Below are positions 1 through 7,383 of a DNA stretch of 13,905 nucleotides, in pieces (the stretch's first letter is position 1; each line of letters opens with the position of its first letter). This stretch comes from Akkermansia muciniphila (GTDB lineage Bacteria > Verrucomicrobiota > Verrucomicrobiia > Limisphaerales > SXTU01), in contig CAMBZO010000023.1 of the NCBI GenBank assembly GCA_945872195.1, positions 1-13,905 of the forward strand. Direction: 5' to 3'. The notes beneath the pieces were generated by a model. The model was not told the origin of the DNA, made no database searches, and was given only the letters and a program-made list of their open reading frames with translations. The position numbers and the translations under genes are program-made.

Positions 1-239
1 CGGCCGTCTTTCTGGCGCATGTTTTCCTTGAGCCAGCCGCCGAAATCCTCGACAGGCAGGTTCTTGTCATCCACGAAGTCCCGCGCCAGAGCTTCCGCGA
101 TACCTTGCATCTCGACGCCGGAGGTGGCTGCGCTCCGCACTTTGTCCACGACATCGAGGCTCTTCTTGAGGGCGTCGCCGTTCATCACGGCTACGCCGGC
201 AGCGGCGGCCAAGGGAAGGATCTTCAGCAGCACGCTCAT
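1..239 (-). CDS. Unrecognised protein, N-terminal part only (gene runs off the left edge)
   Basis: Reading the minus strand from an ATG at 239-237 gives 79 codons with no stop before the window edge, so only the N-terminus is seen. It starts MSVLLKILPLAAAAGVAVMN, a short hydrophobic stretch that could be a weak signal peptide or anchor. An acidic, helix-friendly stretch follows (about residues 21-79, with LKKSLDVVDKVRSA and GIAEALARDFVDD). I do not recognise a family. The main support that it is real is the ATGA overlap: its start codon overlaps the TGA of the upstream cyclic-nucleotide-binding membrane protein (238-236), as in translationally coupled genes. It is therefore probably in the same operon and may work with that protein. 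Its function is unknown. Confidence 0.6.
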   Translation of the reverse strand, partial: MSVLLKILPLAAAAGVAVMNGDALKKSLDVVDKVRSAATSGVEMQGIAEALARDFVDDKNLPVEDFGGWLKENMRQKDG

Positions 240-2170
240 TTCGCCGCCCCCTTCTTCTTCAGCGCGACGACGCGTTTGTCCGAGGTGCGCTCGATGGCCA
301 TGCCGGTGAGGAAATCGCGGCTGACGAGCTGGAGGAAACTTTCCTTGCCGAGCTTGAGGCAACGGCTGTGGCGCAACGCGGCGACGTTCGCGGAGGCGGC
401 GGTGCCTTGCAGCAGGCTGATCTCGCCGCAGAAGTCGCCGGGGCCGAGCGTGGCAACTTGCGCGCCGGCCTTGCGCACGCTGAACGCGCCTTCATAAACG
501 ATGTAGAAGGACTCGTTGTGACGGCCCTCGCTGAGGACCTCCGCGCCCGCCGCGCAGTCATGGAAGGCGAACTGGCCGGCGACTTTCATCAGCGCGTGCG
601 GCGGCCAGTCTGCGAAGATGGAGTTGCGTCGGAGGAAGGCGCAGACCTGCACGACCTCCTGGATTTTCTTCGCGCCGAGGGTGGATAGGAGCAGTTGGTC
701 GAAGTCCGCCTTCTTCAGCGCAAAGAGTTCTGTGGCCTCGACGACGACGACGGAGCTGGTGCGTGGGACTTGCTGTAACAAAGCGATTTCGCCGAAGACA
801 TCACCCCGCGCGAGGTGCGCCACTGGCCGGAGCGAGCCGGACTCGTCCTCCTTCTGCACCTCCACGCGGCCACGATAGAGGACGAACATGAGGTCGCCCC
901 GGTCGCGCTCGCGGATGATGTGCGCGCCCGGCTTCACGACAATAAACTCCATCGCTTCTGCGACGGGCCGGAGGTCCGCCTCGGACAACTGCGAGAAGAG
1001 CAGCGTGCTGGAGAGGAATTTCACCGTCTCGTCCGGTCCAGGGCGTTGCCCGCCGTCAAAGGTGAGTTTCCCTTCAGCGGAGAAAAGTCTCGGCGCGAGC
1101 AGGCGGTGTCCAGCCTTGGCAACGAGCCACAGGCCGAAGACCAGCGGCGCAGCCACAACCAGCGCGAGCAGGAAGATGACTGTCTGTGTCCCCGGTTCGA
1201 AGAGGACGTTCGTGTTGACGCTCACCTGTCGCGACATCAGCTCGGATGCGAAGCGGAACACCGCCCCCAGCCAGAGCACCGCCCACGTCGAGTGCATGAT
1301 GAAGTAGCGCTCCTCGGTGAGGGACTCCTTCCAGTTGAACAGTTGCGCGAGGAATTTTTGGTTCAGGAACGTGTCCGCGCAGCGCGGCAGCTCGTGCTGT
1401 TTGCGGAAAAGCGCGTGCAGCAGCGCGTGCGCCGGTGAACCGCCGAAGGGCGAGGCCAGCAACAGCGCCATCACCCAGCCGGCGAGGAAGACAGGCGTCG
1501 AGTCCATCACCCAGCCGATGAGCGCGAGGCCAAACGGCGAGGCCAGCATCTGCAATGCGGTCAACGCCTCCACTCTCCGCCCGCCCATGATCGCGTCGCG
1601 CGTGTCCACGGAGAAGAATGGCAACACCAGATCCAGCCGCACTTCTGGCCGATACACTTCCCTCCCCAGGCCGCTCAGGACCGCGCCCGCCAGCACGTTC
1701 GCCAAACTCAAACCCAGCGACACGGACAACAGCGTCAAGAACCAGCCCGGCGCGCTGGGGATCAAGGAGACTTCCGACACGGTCACGGCGGCGGCACCGC
1801 CAAAGATCAAGCAAAGTGCCAGCGCGAACGCGCCCGTCGGTGTGCAGCGGACGTTCCAGCGGCGGCCCTTCTCATGCGTGGTGTGCGGCTCCGTGTCGCC
1901 TTCATGCAGGAAGCCTTTCGCCTGCGCCGTGAGCACGAGGTCGTAGAAGGCGCGAATCTTCGGATGCCCCTCCGCGTGAAGCACTCCTTGCAGCACCTCC
2001 TGCACCGTCTGCTGGCCGTCGAACTCCGCGAGAATGCCCTCCTGCTGGACGTTCAGCGCGAGATATTCGCCTCGATTCGTCTGCTTGAGGAGACGCGTTC
2101 CATCAGGCAAATCCTTCCTTTCCAGCGAGCGGGTGAGCCGGAGCTTTTGGTCGTTGAGCGAAGGAGTCAT
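236..2170 (-). CDS. Membrane protein with PqqD-like domain, degenerate M50 peptidase-like core and two cyclic-nucleotide-binding domains
   Basis: A 644-residue protein. Residues about 15-92 resemble a PqqD-like peptide-binding fold (DGTRLLKQTNRGEYLALN, then a GxTxxE-like helix). Hydrophobic segments lie near 112-135, 142-168, 205-240, 292-310 and 328-352. The layout and the patch LPFFSVDTRDA (183-193) recall M50 site-2-protease-like proteins fused to cNMP domains. However, the position where HExxH is expected reads NVLAG (158-162), and the later aspartate motif reads SPAHALLHA (245-253), so catalysis looks lost. Two cNMP-binding domains follow, at about 386-500 and 515-625. The first keeps the phosphate-cassette pattern (FGEIALL 459-465, PRTSS 469-473). 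The second has CGEISLL (581-587) but TAAS where the arginine should be. It is probably a nucleotide-sensing envelope protein. It has no clear Shine-Dalgarno, and its stop overlaps the next gene. Confidence 0.8.
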   Translation of the reverse strand: MTPSLNDQKLRLTRSLERKDLPDGTRLLKQTNRGEYLALNVQQEGILAEFDGQQTVQEVLQGVLHAEGHPKIRAFYDLVLTAQAKGFLHEGDTEPHTTHEKGRRWNVRCTPTGAFALALCLIFGGAAAVTVSEVSLIPSAPGWFLTLLSVSLGLSLANVLAGAVLSGLGREVYRPEVRLDLVLPFFSVDTRDAIMGGRRVEALTALQMLASPFGLALIGWVMDSTPVFLAGWVMALLLASPFGGSPAHALLHALFRKQHELPRCADTFLNQKFLAQLFNWKESLTEERYFIMHSTWAVLWLGAVFRFASELMSRQVSVNTNVLFEPGTQTVIFLLALVVAAPLVFGLWLVAKAGHRLLAPRLFSAEGKLTFDGGQRPGPDETVKFLSSTLLFSQLSEADLRPVAEAMEFIVVKPGAHIIRERDRGDLMFVLYRGRVEVQKEDESGSLRPVAHLARGDVFGEIALLQQVPRTSSVVVVEATELFALKKADFDQLLLSTLGAKKIQEVVQVCAFLRRNSIFADWPPHALMKVAGQFAFHDCAAGAEVLSEGRHNESFYIVYEGAFSVRKAGAQVATLGPGDFCGEISLLQGTAASANVAALRHSRCLKLGKESFLQLVSRDFLTGMAIERTSDKRVVALKKKGAAK

Positions 2171-2188
2171 GGGTAAAGGGCGGTCGAT

Positions 2189-2217
2189 TTAATAGCAAAT
2201 CAGTCGCTCCCAAGCAA
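2189..2217 (-). promoter_or_regulatory. Candidate sigma70-type promoter for the cyclic-nucleotide-binding membrane protein
   Basis: On the minus strand, TTGCTT (2217-2212) and TATTAA (2194-2189) are separated by exactly 17 bases. The local stretch is AT-rich against a GC-rich background. Transcription would start near 2182, leaving a leader of only about a dozen bases before the ATG at 2170 and no room for a strong ribosome binding site. This is a pattern match only. Confidence 0.4.
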
Positions 2218-2355
2218 GCTGGAAGGTGGGAGTCAGGGGCCAGAGGGCTTCACCACGACTGACTGGATGCTTGCTCCTGAATTTTGGACGCGACTCCTGT
2301 CGTCGCGACCCGCGCCGGGCTTGGCAGCCCGTGGCACTTCGTGTTTGCTGTCTTC

Positions 2356-3345
2356 ATGTTCACCGCCCTGAAGCATCCCGCCATGCTTGTCCTTTTGGCT
2401 GCCGGCCTCGTCTCGTCGCAGGCCTCCGCCCAAGTCTCCCTGCCCAACGCTAAACCCATCCCGCTCGCGCAGGCGCTGCCGCAGCCTTACGAACAGGTTT
2501 CCTTCCAGCGCGACGGCGTCGAGCTGGCACGGCTCCACTTCGGGCCGGGGCTGAACCGTCCCTTCGTCTTCCCGCTCCTCGGGCCGTCTGGCCGCTCCAT
2601 CACACGCATGGGGCACCCGCACGATCCCGTCGGCCACAGCCACCACAACTCGGTCTGGGTTTCCCACAACGACGTGAACGGCTGGAGCTTCTGGGCTGAC
2701 CGCGGCACGAACCAAGGCCGCATCGTTGGCCAGCGGTTGGAAAAACTCGATGACAGCGACACCGGCGCGGGCGCAACGATCTTCAATCACTGGGTGGACA
2801 AGAGCGGCAAGGTTCTTTTGGAGGAGCGGCGGCGCGTCAGTCTGGAGCTGCTGCCCAACAACGAGTCGCTCCTCGTGCTGGACCTGCGCTTCGAGGCGAA
2901 GGGCGCGGCGGTCACGTTCGGCAAGACCCCCTTCGGCCTCGTTGGGGTGCGGATGGCGAAGAGCATCGGCATCGCCGACGGCGGCGGGACCATCCGCAAC
3001 TCCGAGGGGAACGTGGACGAGCAGGGCGACAACGGCTGCTTTTGGAAACGCGCCCGCTGGTGCGATTACTCGGGACCAATCGCGCCCGGAAAAAACGAAG
3101 GCGCGACGCTCCTCGATCACCCGGCGAACCCGAACCACCCGACGTTCTTTCACGTTCGCAGTGATGGCTGGATGGGCACGTCTTTCACACACGACGCGGC
3201 GCGCGTGGTGGAGTCGGGCAAGCCGCTGCAATTGCGCTACGCCGTTTACGTCCACGCCGGCGTGCCCGCGCGCGAGGCGTTGCAACGCCGGTGGGAGTCC
3301 TTCGCGAAGTCAGAGCTGCCGGACTTGAGCGGAAAGAAAAAGTAG
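2356..3345 (+). CDS. Secreted DUF6807 / 'PmoA family' protein
   Basis: From the ATG at 2356 this is a 329-residue exported protein. Residues 1-26 form a signal peptide (basic start MFTALKHP, hydrophobic core, ASAQ cleavage region). The body carries the histidine-rich DUF6807 signature HPHDP (87-91) followed by GHSHHNSVWVSH (93-104). It is rich in beta-strand and matches the family in length. Databases often label the family 'PmoA', but nothing here resembles a particulate methane monooxygenase subunit; the name is misleading. Its biochemical role is not established; members are common in sugar-degrading Bacteroidota and Verrucomicrobiota. The reading frame extends upstream to a TTG at 2284, but ATG 2356 gives a proper signal peptide. 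The C-terminus is lysine-rich (SGKKK). It converges on the ThuA-like gene with only 17 bases between the stop codons. Confidence 0.8.
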   Translation: MFTALKHPAMLVLLAAGLVSSQASAQVSLPNAKPIPLAQALPQPYEQVSFQRDGVELARLHFGPGLNRPFVFPLLGPSGRSITRMGHPHDPVGHSHHNSVWVSHNDVNGWSFWADRGTNQGRIVGQRLEKLDDSDTGAGATIFNHWVDKSGKVLLEERRRVSLELLPNNESLLVLDLRFEAKGAAVTFGKTPFGLVGVRMAKSIGIADGGGTIRNSEGNVDEQGDNGCFWKRARWCDYSGPIAPGKNEGATLLDHPANPNHPTFFHVRSDGWMGTSFTHDAARVVESGKPLQLRYAVYVHAGVPAREALQRRWESFAKSELPDLSGKKK

Positions 3346-3362
3346 GCCCGCGGAGGCAACAG

Positions 3363-4274
3363 CTACTTCTTCGGCTCTTCCTTTTTCACCGGCGGCTTGG
3401 CCGCGCCCTTCGGATCAAGATTTGCCATGAGCTCCTCCTGCGTGACGGTGGACTCGACGCCGTTGGCCGGCACGTCGCTCTTGGCAATCCAGAGAATCGC
3501 GTTGAGGACGAGCTTGCGCTGTTCGGCATTGCCCCAGCCGAGGTGGTTGTGCCCGCCGGTGAAGCCGAAGCCGCGTCCATTGTTCGGGCGCGTGGCAGTC
3601 CACATGACGTGCTGCGGCGCACCGCTCTTGACGGCCTCGCGCACGGCGGGATTGCCGCTGTGCGAACCGTCGCCACGGTTCATCGTGCTCGCCGGGGCGA
3701 TCGCGCTGAGGATGGGCGTCACGTCCTTCATGCCATCGCGAAACCTCATGTGGAAATACCATTCGTCATTCGTCTTGAACGGCTTCACGCCGCTGGTGAC
3801 GGGGTGTTTTGGAAACGTCTTGAAGTCGCCATCCCAGTGCGGGTTGACCGACCAGTGCGTCTCGAAACAGCCGCCCATCCAGTCGCGGAACTCGGCGTTG
3901 CCCTTTGCCGTGACCGGCTCCACGGCGTAGTGAAGCGCGCCGAGACCGACGCCCTTCTGCATCAGTGCGCCAATCTTCTGGAGTCGGTCGCCGGACAGGA
4001 AGGGATGGCCGCCGCCGCCGTCGCTGTAAACCACGATGGCCGCAGCGCCTTCGAAGACCTTCTCGTCGCTGACCCAGCCGTTGGTGTGGACCTCAGTGAC
4101 GACGCCCTTTACGGCGGCGAGAGATTTCGCGAGCAGCAGGCAGCCCGCGCGGTGCTCGTGCGACAGCGGCCCGTGGCTGGGCCGCCCGGCAATGAAGATG
4201 ATCTTGGTGTCAGCAGCCAAGGTGGGGAGGGCGAGGCAGAGCGCCAGTGAGGCGATGAGGAGTTTTGTTTTCAT
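3363..4274 (-). CDS. Secreted ThuA-like (trehalose-utilisation family) protein
   Basis: A 303-residue protein with a clear signal peptide (MKTKLLIASLALCLALPTLA, cleavage near AADT). The ThuA domain, a glutamine-amidotransferase-like fold, spans about 24-265. Visible family landmarks are IIFIAGRPSHG (25-35), YSDGGGGHPF (83-92), LGALHYAVE (111-119), GGCFETH (134-140), HPVTSG (157-162), DEWYFHM (170-176), GRGFGFTGGH (233-242) and the closing NAILWIA (258-264). ThuA proteins are linked by context to sugar metabolism, but the chemistry of the secreted bacterial forms is largely undefined. A low-complexity lysine/proline/glutamate tail (about 288-303, ending KKEEPKK) follows the domain. The gene faces the DUF6807 gene and is divergent from hflX. 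GGAG at 4282-4279, four bases before the ATG, supports this start. Confidence 0.85.
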   Translation of the reverse strand: MKTKLLIASLALCLALPTLAADTKIIFIAGRPSHGPLSHEHRAGCLLLAKSLAAVKGVVTEVHTNGWVSDEKVFEGAAAIVVYSDGGGGHPFLSGDRLQKIGALMQKGVGLGALHYAVEPVTAKGNAEFRDWMGGCFETHWSVNPHWDGDFKTFPKHPVTSGVKPFKTNDEWYFHMRFRDGMKDVTPILSAIAPASTMNRGDGSHSGNPAVREAVKSGAPQHVMWTATRPNNGRGFGFTGGHNHLGWGNAEQRKLVLNAILWIAKSDVPANGVESTVTQEELMANLDPKGAAKPPVKKEEPKK

Positions 4275-4278
4275 AACG

Positions 4279-4282
4279 CTCC
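4279..4282 (-). promoter_or_regulatory. Ribosome binding site of the ThuA-like gene
   Basis: GGAG on the minus strand lies four bases upstream of the ATG at 4274. It is the clearest Shine-Dalgarno-like site in the window; most other genes here lack one, so it helps fix this start. Confidence 0.5.
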
Positions 4283-4344
4283 GTATCCGATGCCCCGGAC
4301 GCGGAATAATTCACGGCCATGCCGGCAACGTGTGTCGGCGACTC

Positions 4345-4413
4345 CTCCTGCTCGTAATCCTGCTCCGGCTTCCGGACCCAGCAATGGAGCAGGATTAGGA
4401 TTACGAGCAGGAG
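4345..4413. repeat. REP-like palindromic element, family 1, copy A
   Basis: The left arm at 4345-4366 and the right arm at 4386-4413 are inverted copies. The outer 17 bases (CTCCTGCTCGTAATCCT) pair perfectly with 4397-4413. TCCTGCTCC (4358-4366) pairs with 4386-4394, which leaves a small bulge in the right arm. The loop contains a smaller inverted pair, TCCGG and CCGGA. The element fills much of the divergent gap between the ThuA-like gene and hflX. A closely related copy lies at 12508-12574. The two share their arms, apart from a six-base indel in the right arm, but differ in the loop, which is typical of dispersed REP-type repeats. No transposase or REP-associated tyrosine transposase gene is in the window. 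Confidence 0.85.
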
Positions 4414-4483
4414 AGGAAAGCCCCGCGCTCACACCGCCCTTTCGCTCCGTGGCCCGCCCTGCTACGTTGCGCTCCGTCCTAAT

Positions 4484-5767
4484 TTGAAAGCACTCATCGC
4501 CAACCCCAAGCACAAGGCCCAGCGCGTCTTCCTCGTCGGTGTGGAACTCAAAGCCGGCACTCAGTGGGAGCTCGCCGACTCCATGGCGGAGTTGGCCGAA
4601 CTCGCCCGCACCGCCGGCTCCACCATCGTCGGCGAGGGCAGGCAGAAGCTCGAATCCATCAGCCCCGCGACCTTTATCGGCACCGGCAAGGCCGGGGAAT
4701 TCGCCGCCACCTGCCGCGAGTCGAACGTGGACACCGTCATCTTCGACGACGAACTTTCCCCCGCGCAGACGCGCAACTTGGAGAAGGTCTTTGACTGCAC
4801 CGTGCTCGACCGCACCGCGCTGATTCTCGACATCTTCGCCCAGCGCGCCCGCACGCGTGAGGGCAAGCTCCAGGTCGAGCTGGCGCAACTCCAGTATCTC
4901 CTCCCGCGCCTCACGCGCTACTGGACGCACCTTTCGCGTCAGCGCGGCGGTGTGGGCGCGATGGGCGGCGAGGGCGAATCCCAGCTCGAGGTGGACCGGC
5001 GCAAAATCTCCGAGCGCATCTTGAAGCTCGACGAGGAACTCGTCCTCGTCCGCCGCCAGCGCGCCACGCAACGCGAGGGTCGCCAGCGCAACCAGTGGCC
5101 GCTCGCCTCGATCGTCGGCTACACGAACGCTGGCAAGTCCACGCTCTTCAACCAGCTCACCGGCGCGGCGGTGCTTGCGGAGGACAAGCTCTTCGCCACG
5201 CTCGACCCGACCACGCGCCGCCTGCGCCTGCCGACGAATCAGAACGTCCTGCTCTCCGACACCGTCGGCTTCATCCGCAAGCTGCCCACGCGCCTCGTCG
5301 AGGCGTTTAAGGCCACGCTCGAGGAAGTCGTGGAGGCGGACCTGCTGTTGCACGTCGTGGACTGCTCGCACCCGCAGGCAGAGGACCAGATTCGCGCGGT
5401 CAACGCCGTGCTCGAGGAAATCCACGCTGGGGACAAACCCATTTTGCTCGTGCTCAATAAAATTGACCGCGCCGAGCCGGACCTCGTCGCCCGTTGGCTG
5501 ATGCAGCACCCGCGTGCCGTGGCCGTCTCTGCGCGCACGGGCGAAGGTTTCAAGGCGTTGATGGCGGAGCTTGGCACCGCGCTGCGGCCGGTCCGCAACT
5601 ACGTTCAGCTCGCCATCCCGCACGAGCAGTCCGCCGTCATCGCCAAGCTCCACGAGGTCGCGCAGATCGTGGAGCGTAACTACCGCGGAAAGGCCGCGCG
5701 CTTCAAGGCCCGCATCCCGCCGCACCTGCACGCGGAGTTCGCGGAGTTTGTGGTGAAGGAGCTATGA
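4484..5767 (+). CDS. hflX: HflX, ribosome-associated GTPase
   Basis: A 427-residue HflX/GTP1-OBG-type GTPase. The N-terminal HflX domain (about 15-180) contains SPAQTRNLE (92-100) and the diagnostic glycine-rich stretch GGEGESQLEVDRR (161-173), preceded by a helical LQYLLPRLTRYW region. The G domain (about 205-370) has G1 GYTNAGKST (212-220), the G2 threonine in FATLDPT (237-243), G3 DTVGF (259-263), G4 NKID (325-328) and G5 SA (349-350). A short C-terminal domain follows. HflX binds ribosomes and, in characterised bacteria, splits stalled or stressed 70S particles. The start is a TTG at 4484; the next in-frame methionine would cut into the conserved domain, so TTG is preferred. No Shine-Dalgarno is evident. 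The stop overlaps the radC start as ATGA, indicating cotranscription. Confidence 0.95.
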   Translation: MKALIANPKHKAQRVFLVGVELKAGTQWELADSMAELAELARTAGSTIVGEGRQKLESISPATFIGTGKAGEFAATCRESNVDTVIFDDELSPAQTRNLEKVFDCTVLDRTALILDIFAQRARTREGKLQVELAQLQYLLPRLTRYWTHLSRQRGGVGAMGGEGESQLEVDRRKISERILKLDEELVLVRRQRATQREGRQRNQWPLASIVGYTNAGKSTLFNQLTGAAVLAEDKLFATLDPTTRRLRLPTNQNVLLSDTVGFIRKLPTRLVEAFKATLEEVVEADLLLHVVDCSHPQAEDQIRAVNAVLEEIHAGDKPILLVLNKIDRAEPDLVARWLMQHPRAVAVSARTGEGFKALMAELGTALRPVRNYVQLAIPHEQSAVIAKLHEVAQIVERNYRGKAARFKARIPPHLHAEFAEFVVKEL

Positions 5768-6471
5768 GCGGCCCGCGCATCAAGGACATCCCCGCCAGCG
5801 AGCGCCCGCGCGAGCGCCTCGCGGCCAACGGCGCGGACACGGTGGCCAACTCCGACCTCATCGCCATCCTGCTGCGCACTGGCTTGCAGGGAAAATCCGC
5901 ACTGGTCATCGGCTCGGAGCTGCTTGCGAAGTTCCAGACGCTCGACCGCCTCTCGCAGGCGTCGGTGAAGGAACTTTGCGAAGTGAAAGGCATCGGACGC
6001 GACAAGGCGGTCACGCTCCAAGCCGCGTTCACCCTCGCGCGCCGCATGGCGGCGGAGATTCGCACCGAGTCGCCGCTGCTCGACACGCCCGAGCGCATCG
6101 CCGACCTGCTGCGTGAGGATGCGCGCGGCTACGAGGTGGAGCATTTCCTCGTGCTGCTGCTCAACACGCGCCGCCGGCTCATCCGTGTGGAACGCATCTC
6201 GCACGGCACGCTGGACTCCATCCACGTCCACGCCCGCGAGGTCTTCAAGCACGCTATCGTCGCCAACGCCGCCGCCATCGTGCTCGTTCACAACCACCCC
6301 AGCGGCGACCCGACCCCGAGCGAGGCCGACATCAAGGTGACGCGCGACCTCATCCGCGCCGGGCAGTTGCTCAAGATTGAAGTGCTGGACCATGTCATCC
6401 TCGGCCACCGCACGACGGCGCGGGCGCGGGACTACGCGTCGCTGCGGGAGCTGGGTTTTTTCTACTCATGA
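5764..6471 (+). CDS. radC: RadC family JAB/MPN-domain protein
   Basis: A 235-residue RadC-type protein of normal family length. The N-terminal region has the usual RERL and LIAILLRTG blocks (about 16-40). A helix-hairpin-helix (VKGIGRDKA, 74-82) follows. The C-terminal JAMM/MPN+ metal site HNHPSGDPTPSEAD (176-189) keeps both histidines (176, 178), the serine (186) and the aspartate (189), with a glutamate at 125. The JAB fold therefore looks intact. Despite the name, the historical link to DNA repair is not supported and the substrate is unknown. Its ATG overlaps the hflX stop by four bases, so translation is probably coupled. The protein ends GFFYS, as many RadC proteins end in an aromatic-rich strand. 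Confidence 0.93.
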   Translation: MSGPRIKDIPASERPRERLAANGADTVANSDLIAILLRTGLQGKSALVIGSELLAKFQTLDRLSQASVKELCEVKGIGRDKAVTLQAAFTLARRMAAEIRTESPLLDTPERIADLLREDARGYEVEHFLVLLLNTRRRLIRVERISHGTLDSIHVHAREVFKHAIVANAAAIVLVHNHPSGDPTPSEADIKVTRDLIRAGQLLKIEVLDHVILGHRTTARARDYASLRELGFFYS

Positions 6472-6488
6472 AGGCGAAGCAAGTATTC

Positions 6489-6541
6489 AGTGTTCAGATT
6501 GAGGCGCTGGGCACTTCGTCCGTCACTGGCTACTGAACACT
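6489..6541. repeat. Short inverted repeat between radC and lpxA
   Basis: AGTGTTCAG (6489-6497) and CTGAACACT (6533-6541) are perfect 9-base inverted copies around a 35-base loop in the 74-base gap between radC and lpxA. The right arm ends five bases before the lpxA start codon, so the structure could sequester the start region. It could equally be a decayed dispersed repeat. There is no T-tract strong enough for a terminator. Confidence 0.35.
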
Positions 6542-6545
6542 TTCT

Positions 6546-7334
6546 ATGCTCCACCCCACCGCCCTCATCTCCCCGACCGCCCAGCTCGCGCCCGACGTGC
6601 AGGTCGGTCCTTACGCTGTCATCGAGGCGAACGTCACGCTTGGTCCCGGCTGTGTGGTTGGGCCGTTCGTGCATCTCACCGGGCACACGACGCTCGGCGC
6701 GCGGAACCGCATCCACGCCGGCGCGGTCATCGGCGACACGCCGCAGGACTTGAAATACAAGGGCGAGCCGACGCGCCTCGTCATCGGTGACGACAACATC
6801 ATCCGCGAGCACGCCACCATCCACTGCTCGACCAAGGCGGACGCTGCCACGACCATCGGCTCGCATTGCTTCATCATGGGCAACGCGCACATCGGGCACG
6901 ACGTGCAGGTGCGCGACCACGCCATCATCTGCAACGGCGTGGCCATCGCTGGCTTCGCTGAGATCGGCGAGCGGGCGTTCCTCTCGGCGAACTCGCTGGT
7001 GCATCAGTTCTGCCGCGTCGGGAAGCTCGCGCTGCTGCAAGGCGGTGCGGCGGTGAGCAAGGATGTGCCCCCGTTCTGCATCGCGACGGGCATCAACTCG
7101 ATCTGCGGGGTGAACACCATCGGCCTGCGGCGGGGCGGCTTCACTGCGGAGCAACGCACGGAAATCAAGCGCCTCTACCACCTGCTCTTCCTCAGCGGAA
7201 AACTAAGAGCGGACGCGCTCGCCGAGGCGGAAGGCATCGCCACCGGCCCCGCCGCAAAGCTGTTTTGCGAATTCGTCGCCGCCAGCACGCGGGGCGTCTG
7301 CGGTCATGTCAGTGACCGGCAGCAGGAGGAATAA
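6546..7334 (+). CDS. lpxA: LpxA, UDP-N-acetylglucosamine acyltransferase
   Basis: A 262-residue left-handed parallel beta-helix acyltransferase. It performs the first step of lipid A synthesis: transfer of a 3-hydroxyacyl chain from acyl carrier protein to UDP-GlcNAc in the cytoplasm. Hexapeptide repeats run from about 3 to 185, beginning HPTALISPTAQLAPDVQVGP. LpxA-specific landmarks are GDTPQDLKYKGEPT (63-76), REHATIH (87-93), GNAHIGHDV (112-119, with His118 at the expected catalytic position), VHQFC (152-156), DVPPF (173-177) and LRRGGF (194-199). Gly166 aligns by eye with the E. coli residue that sets the acyl-chain ruler. The C-terminal helical domain follows. fabZ, lpxC and lpxD are not next to it here. 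ATG 6546 begins exactly at the first hexapeptide repeat; no Shine-Dalgarno is visible. Confidence 0.93.
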   Translation: MLHPTALISPTAQLAPDVQVGPYAVIEANVTLGPGCVVGPFVHLTGHTTLGARNRIHAGAVIGDTPQDLKYKGEPTRLVIGDDNIIREHATIHCSTKADAATTIGSHCFIMGNAHIGHDVQVRDHAIICNGVAIAGFAEIGERAFLSANSLVHQFCRVGKLALLQGGAAVSKDVPPFCIATGINSICGVNTIGLRRGGFTAEQRTEIKRLYHLLFLSGKLRADALAEAEGIATGPAAKLFCEFVAASTRGVCGHVSDRQQEE

Positions 7335-7383
7335 GACCGGTTTTTCGGTTGAATCCGACCGTCTTGAGCGTAGTCGCAGCACC

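Noticed and set aside
2284..2355. Upstream TTG start for the DUF6807 protein
   Set aside because: It would add 24 residues before a complete signal peptide. The ATG at 2356 gives a conventional n-region and core.
2233..3285. Open frame of 350 codons on the minus strand opposite the DUF6807 gene
   Set aside because: It has no domain or signal peptide, and its composition is typical of an antisense shadow of a GC-rich gene.
2356..3345. Methane monooxygenase subunit (from the 'PmoA' family name)
   Set aside because: The protein is secreted and soluble-looking with a histidine-rich DUF6807 signature. It has none of the transmembrane helices of a true PmoA.
4271..5731. Long open frame (486 codons) on the minus strand opposite hflX
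   Set aside because: It lies wholly antisense to an unmistakable HflX GTPase with all G motifs. Its translation is arginine/glutamate/valine-rich with no recognisable domain, as expected from GC-rich codon shadows.
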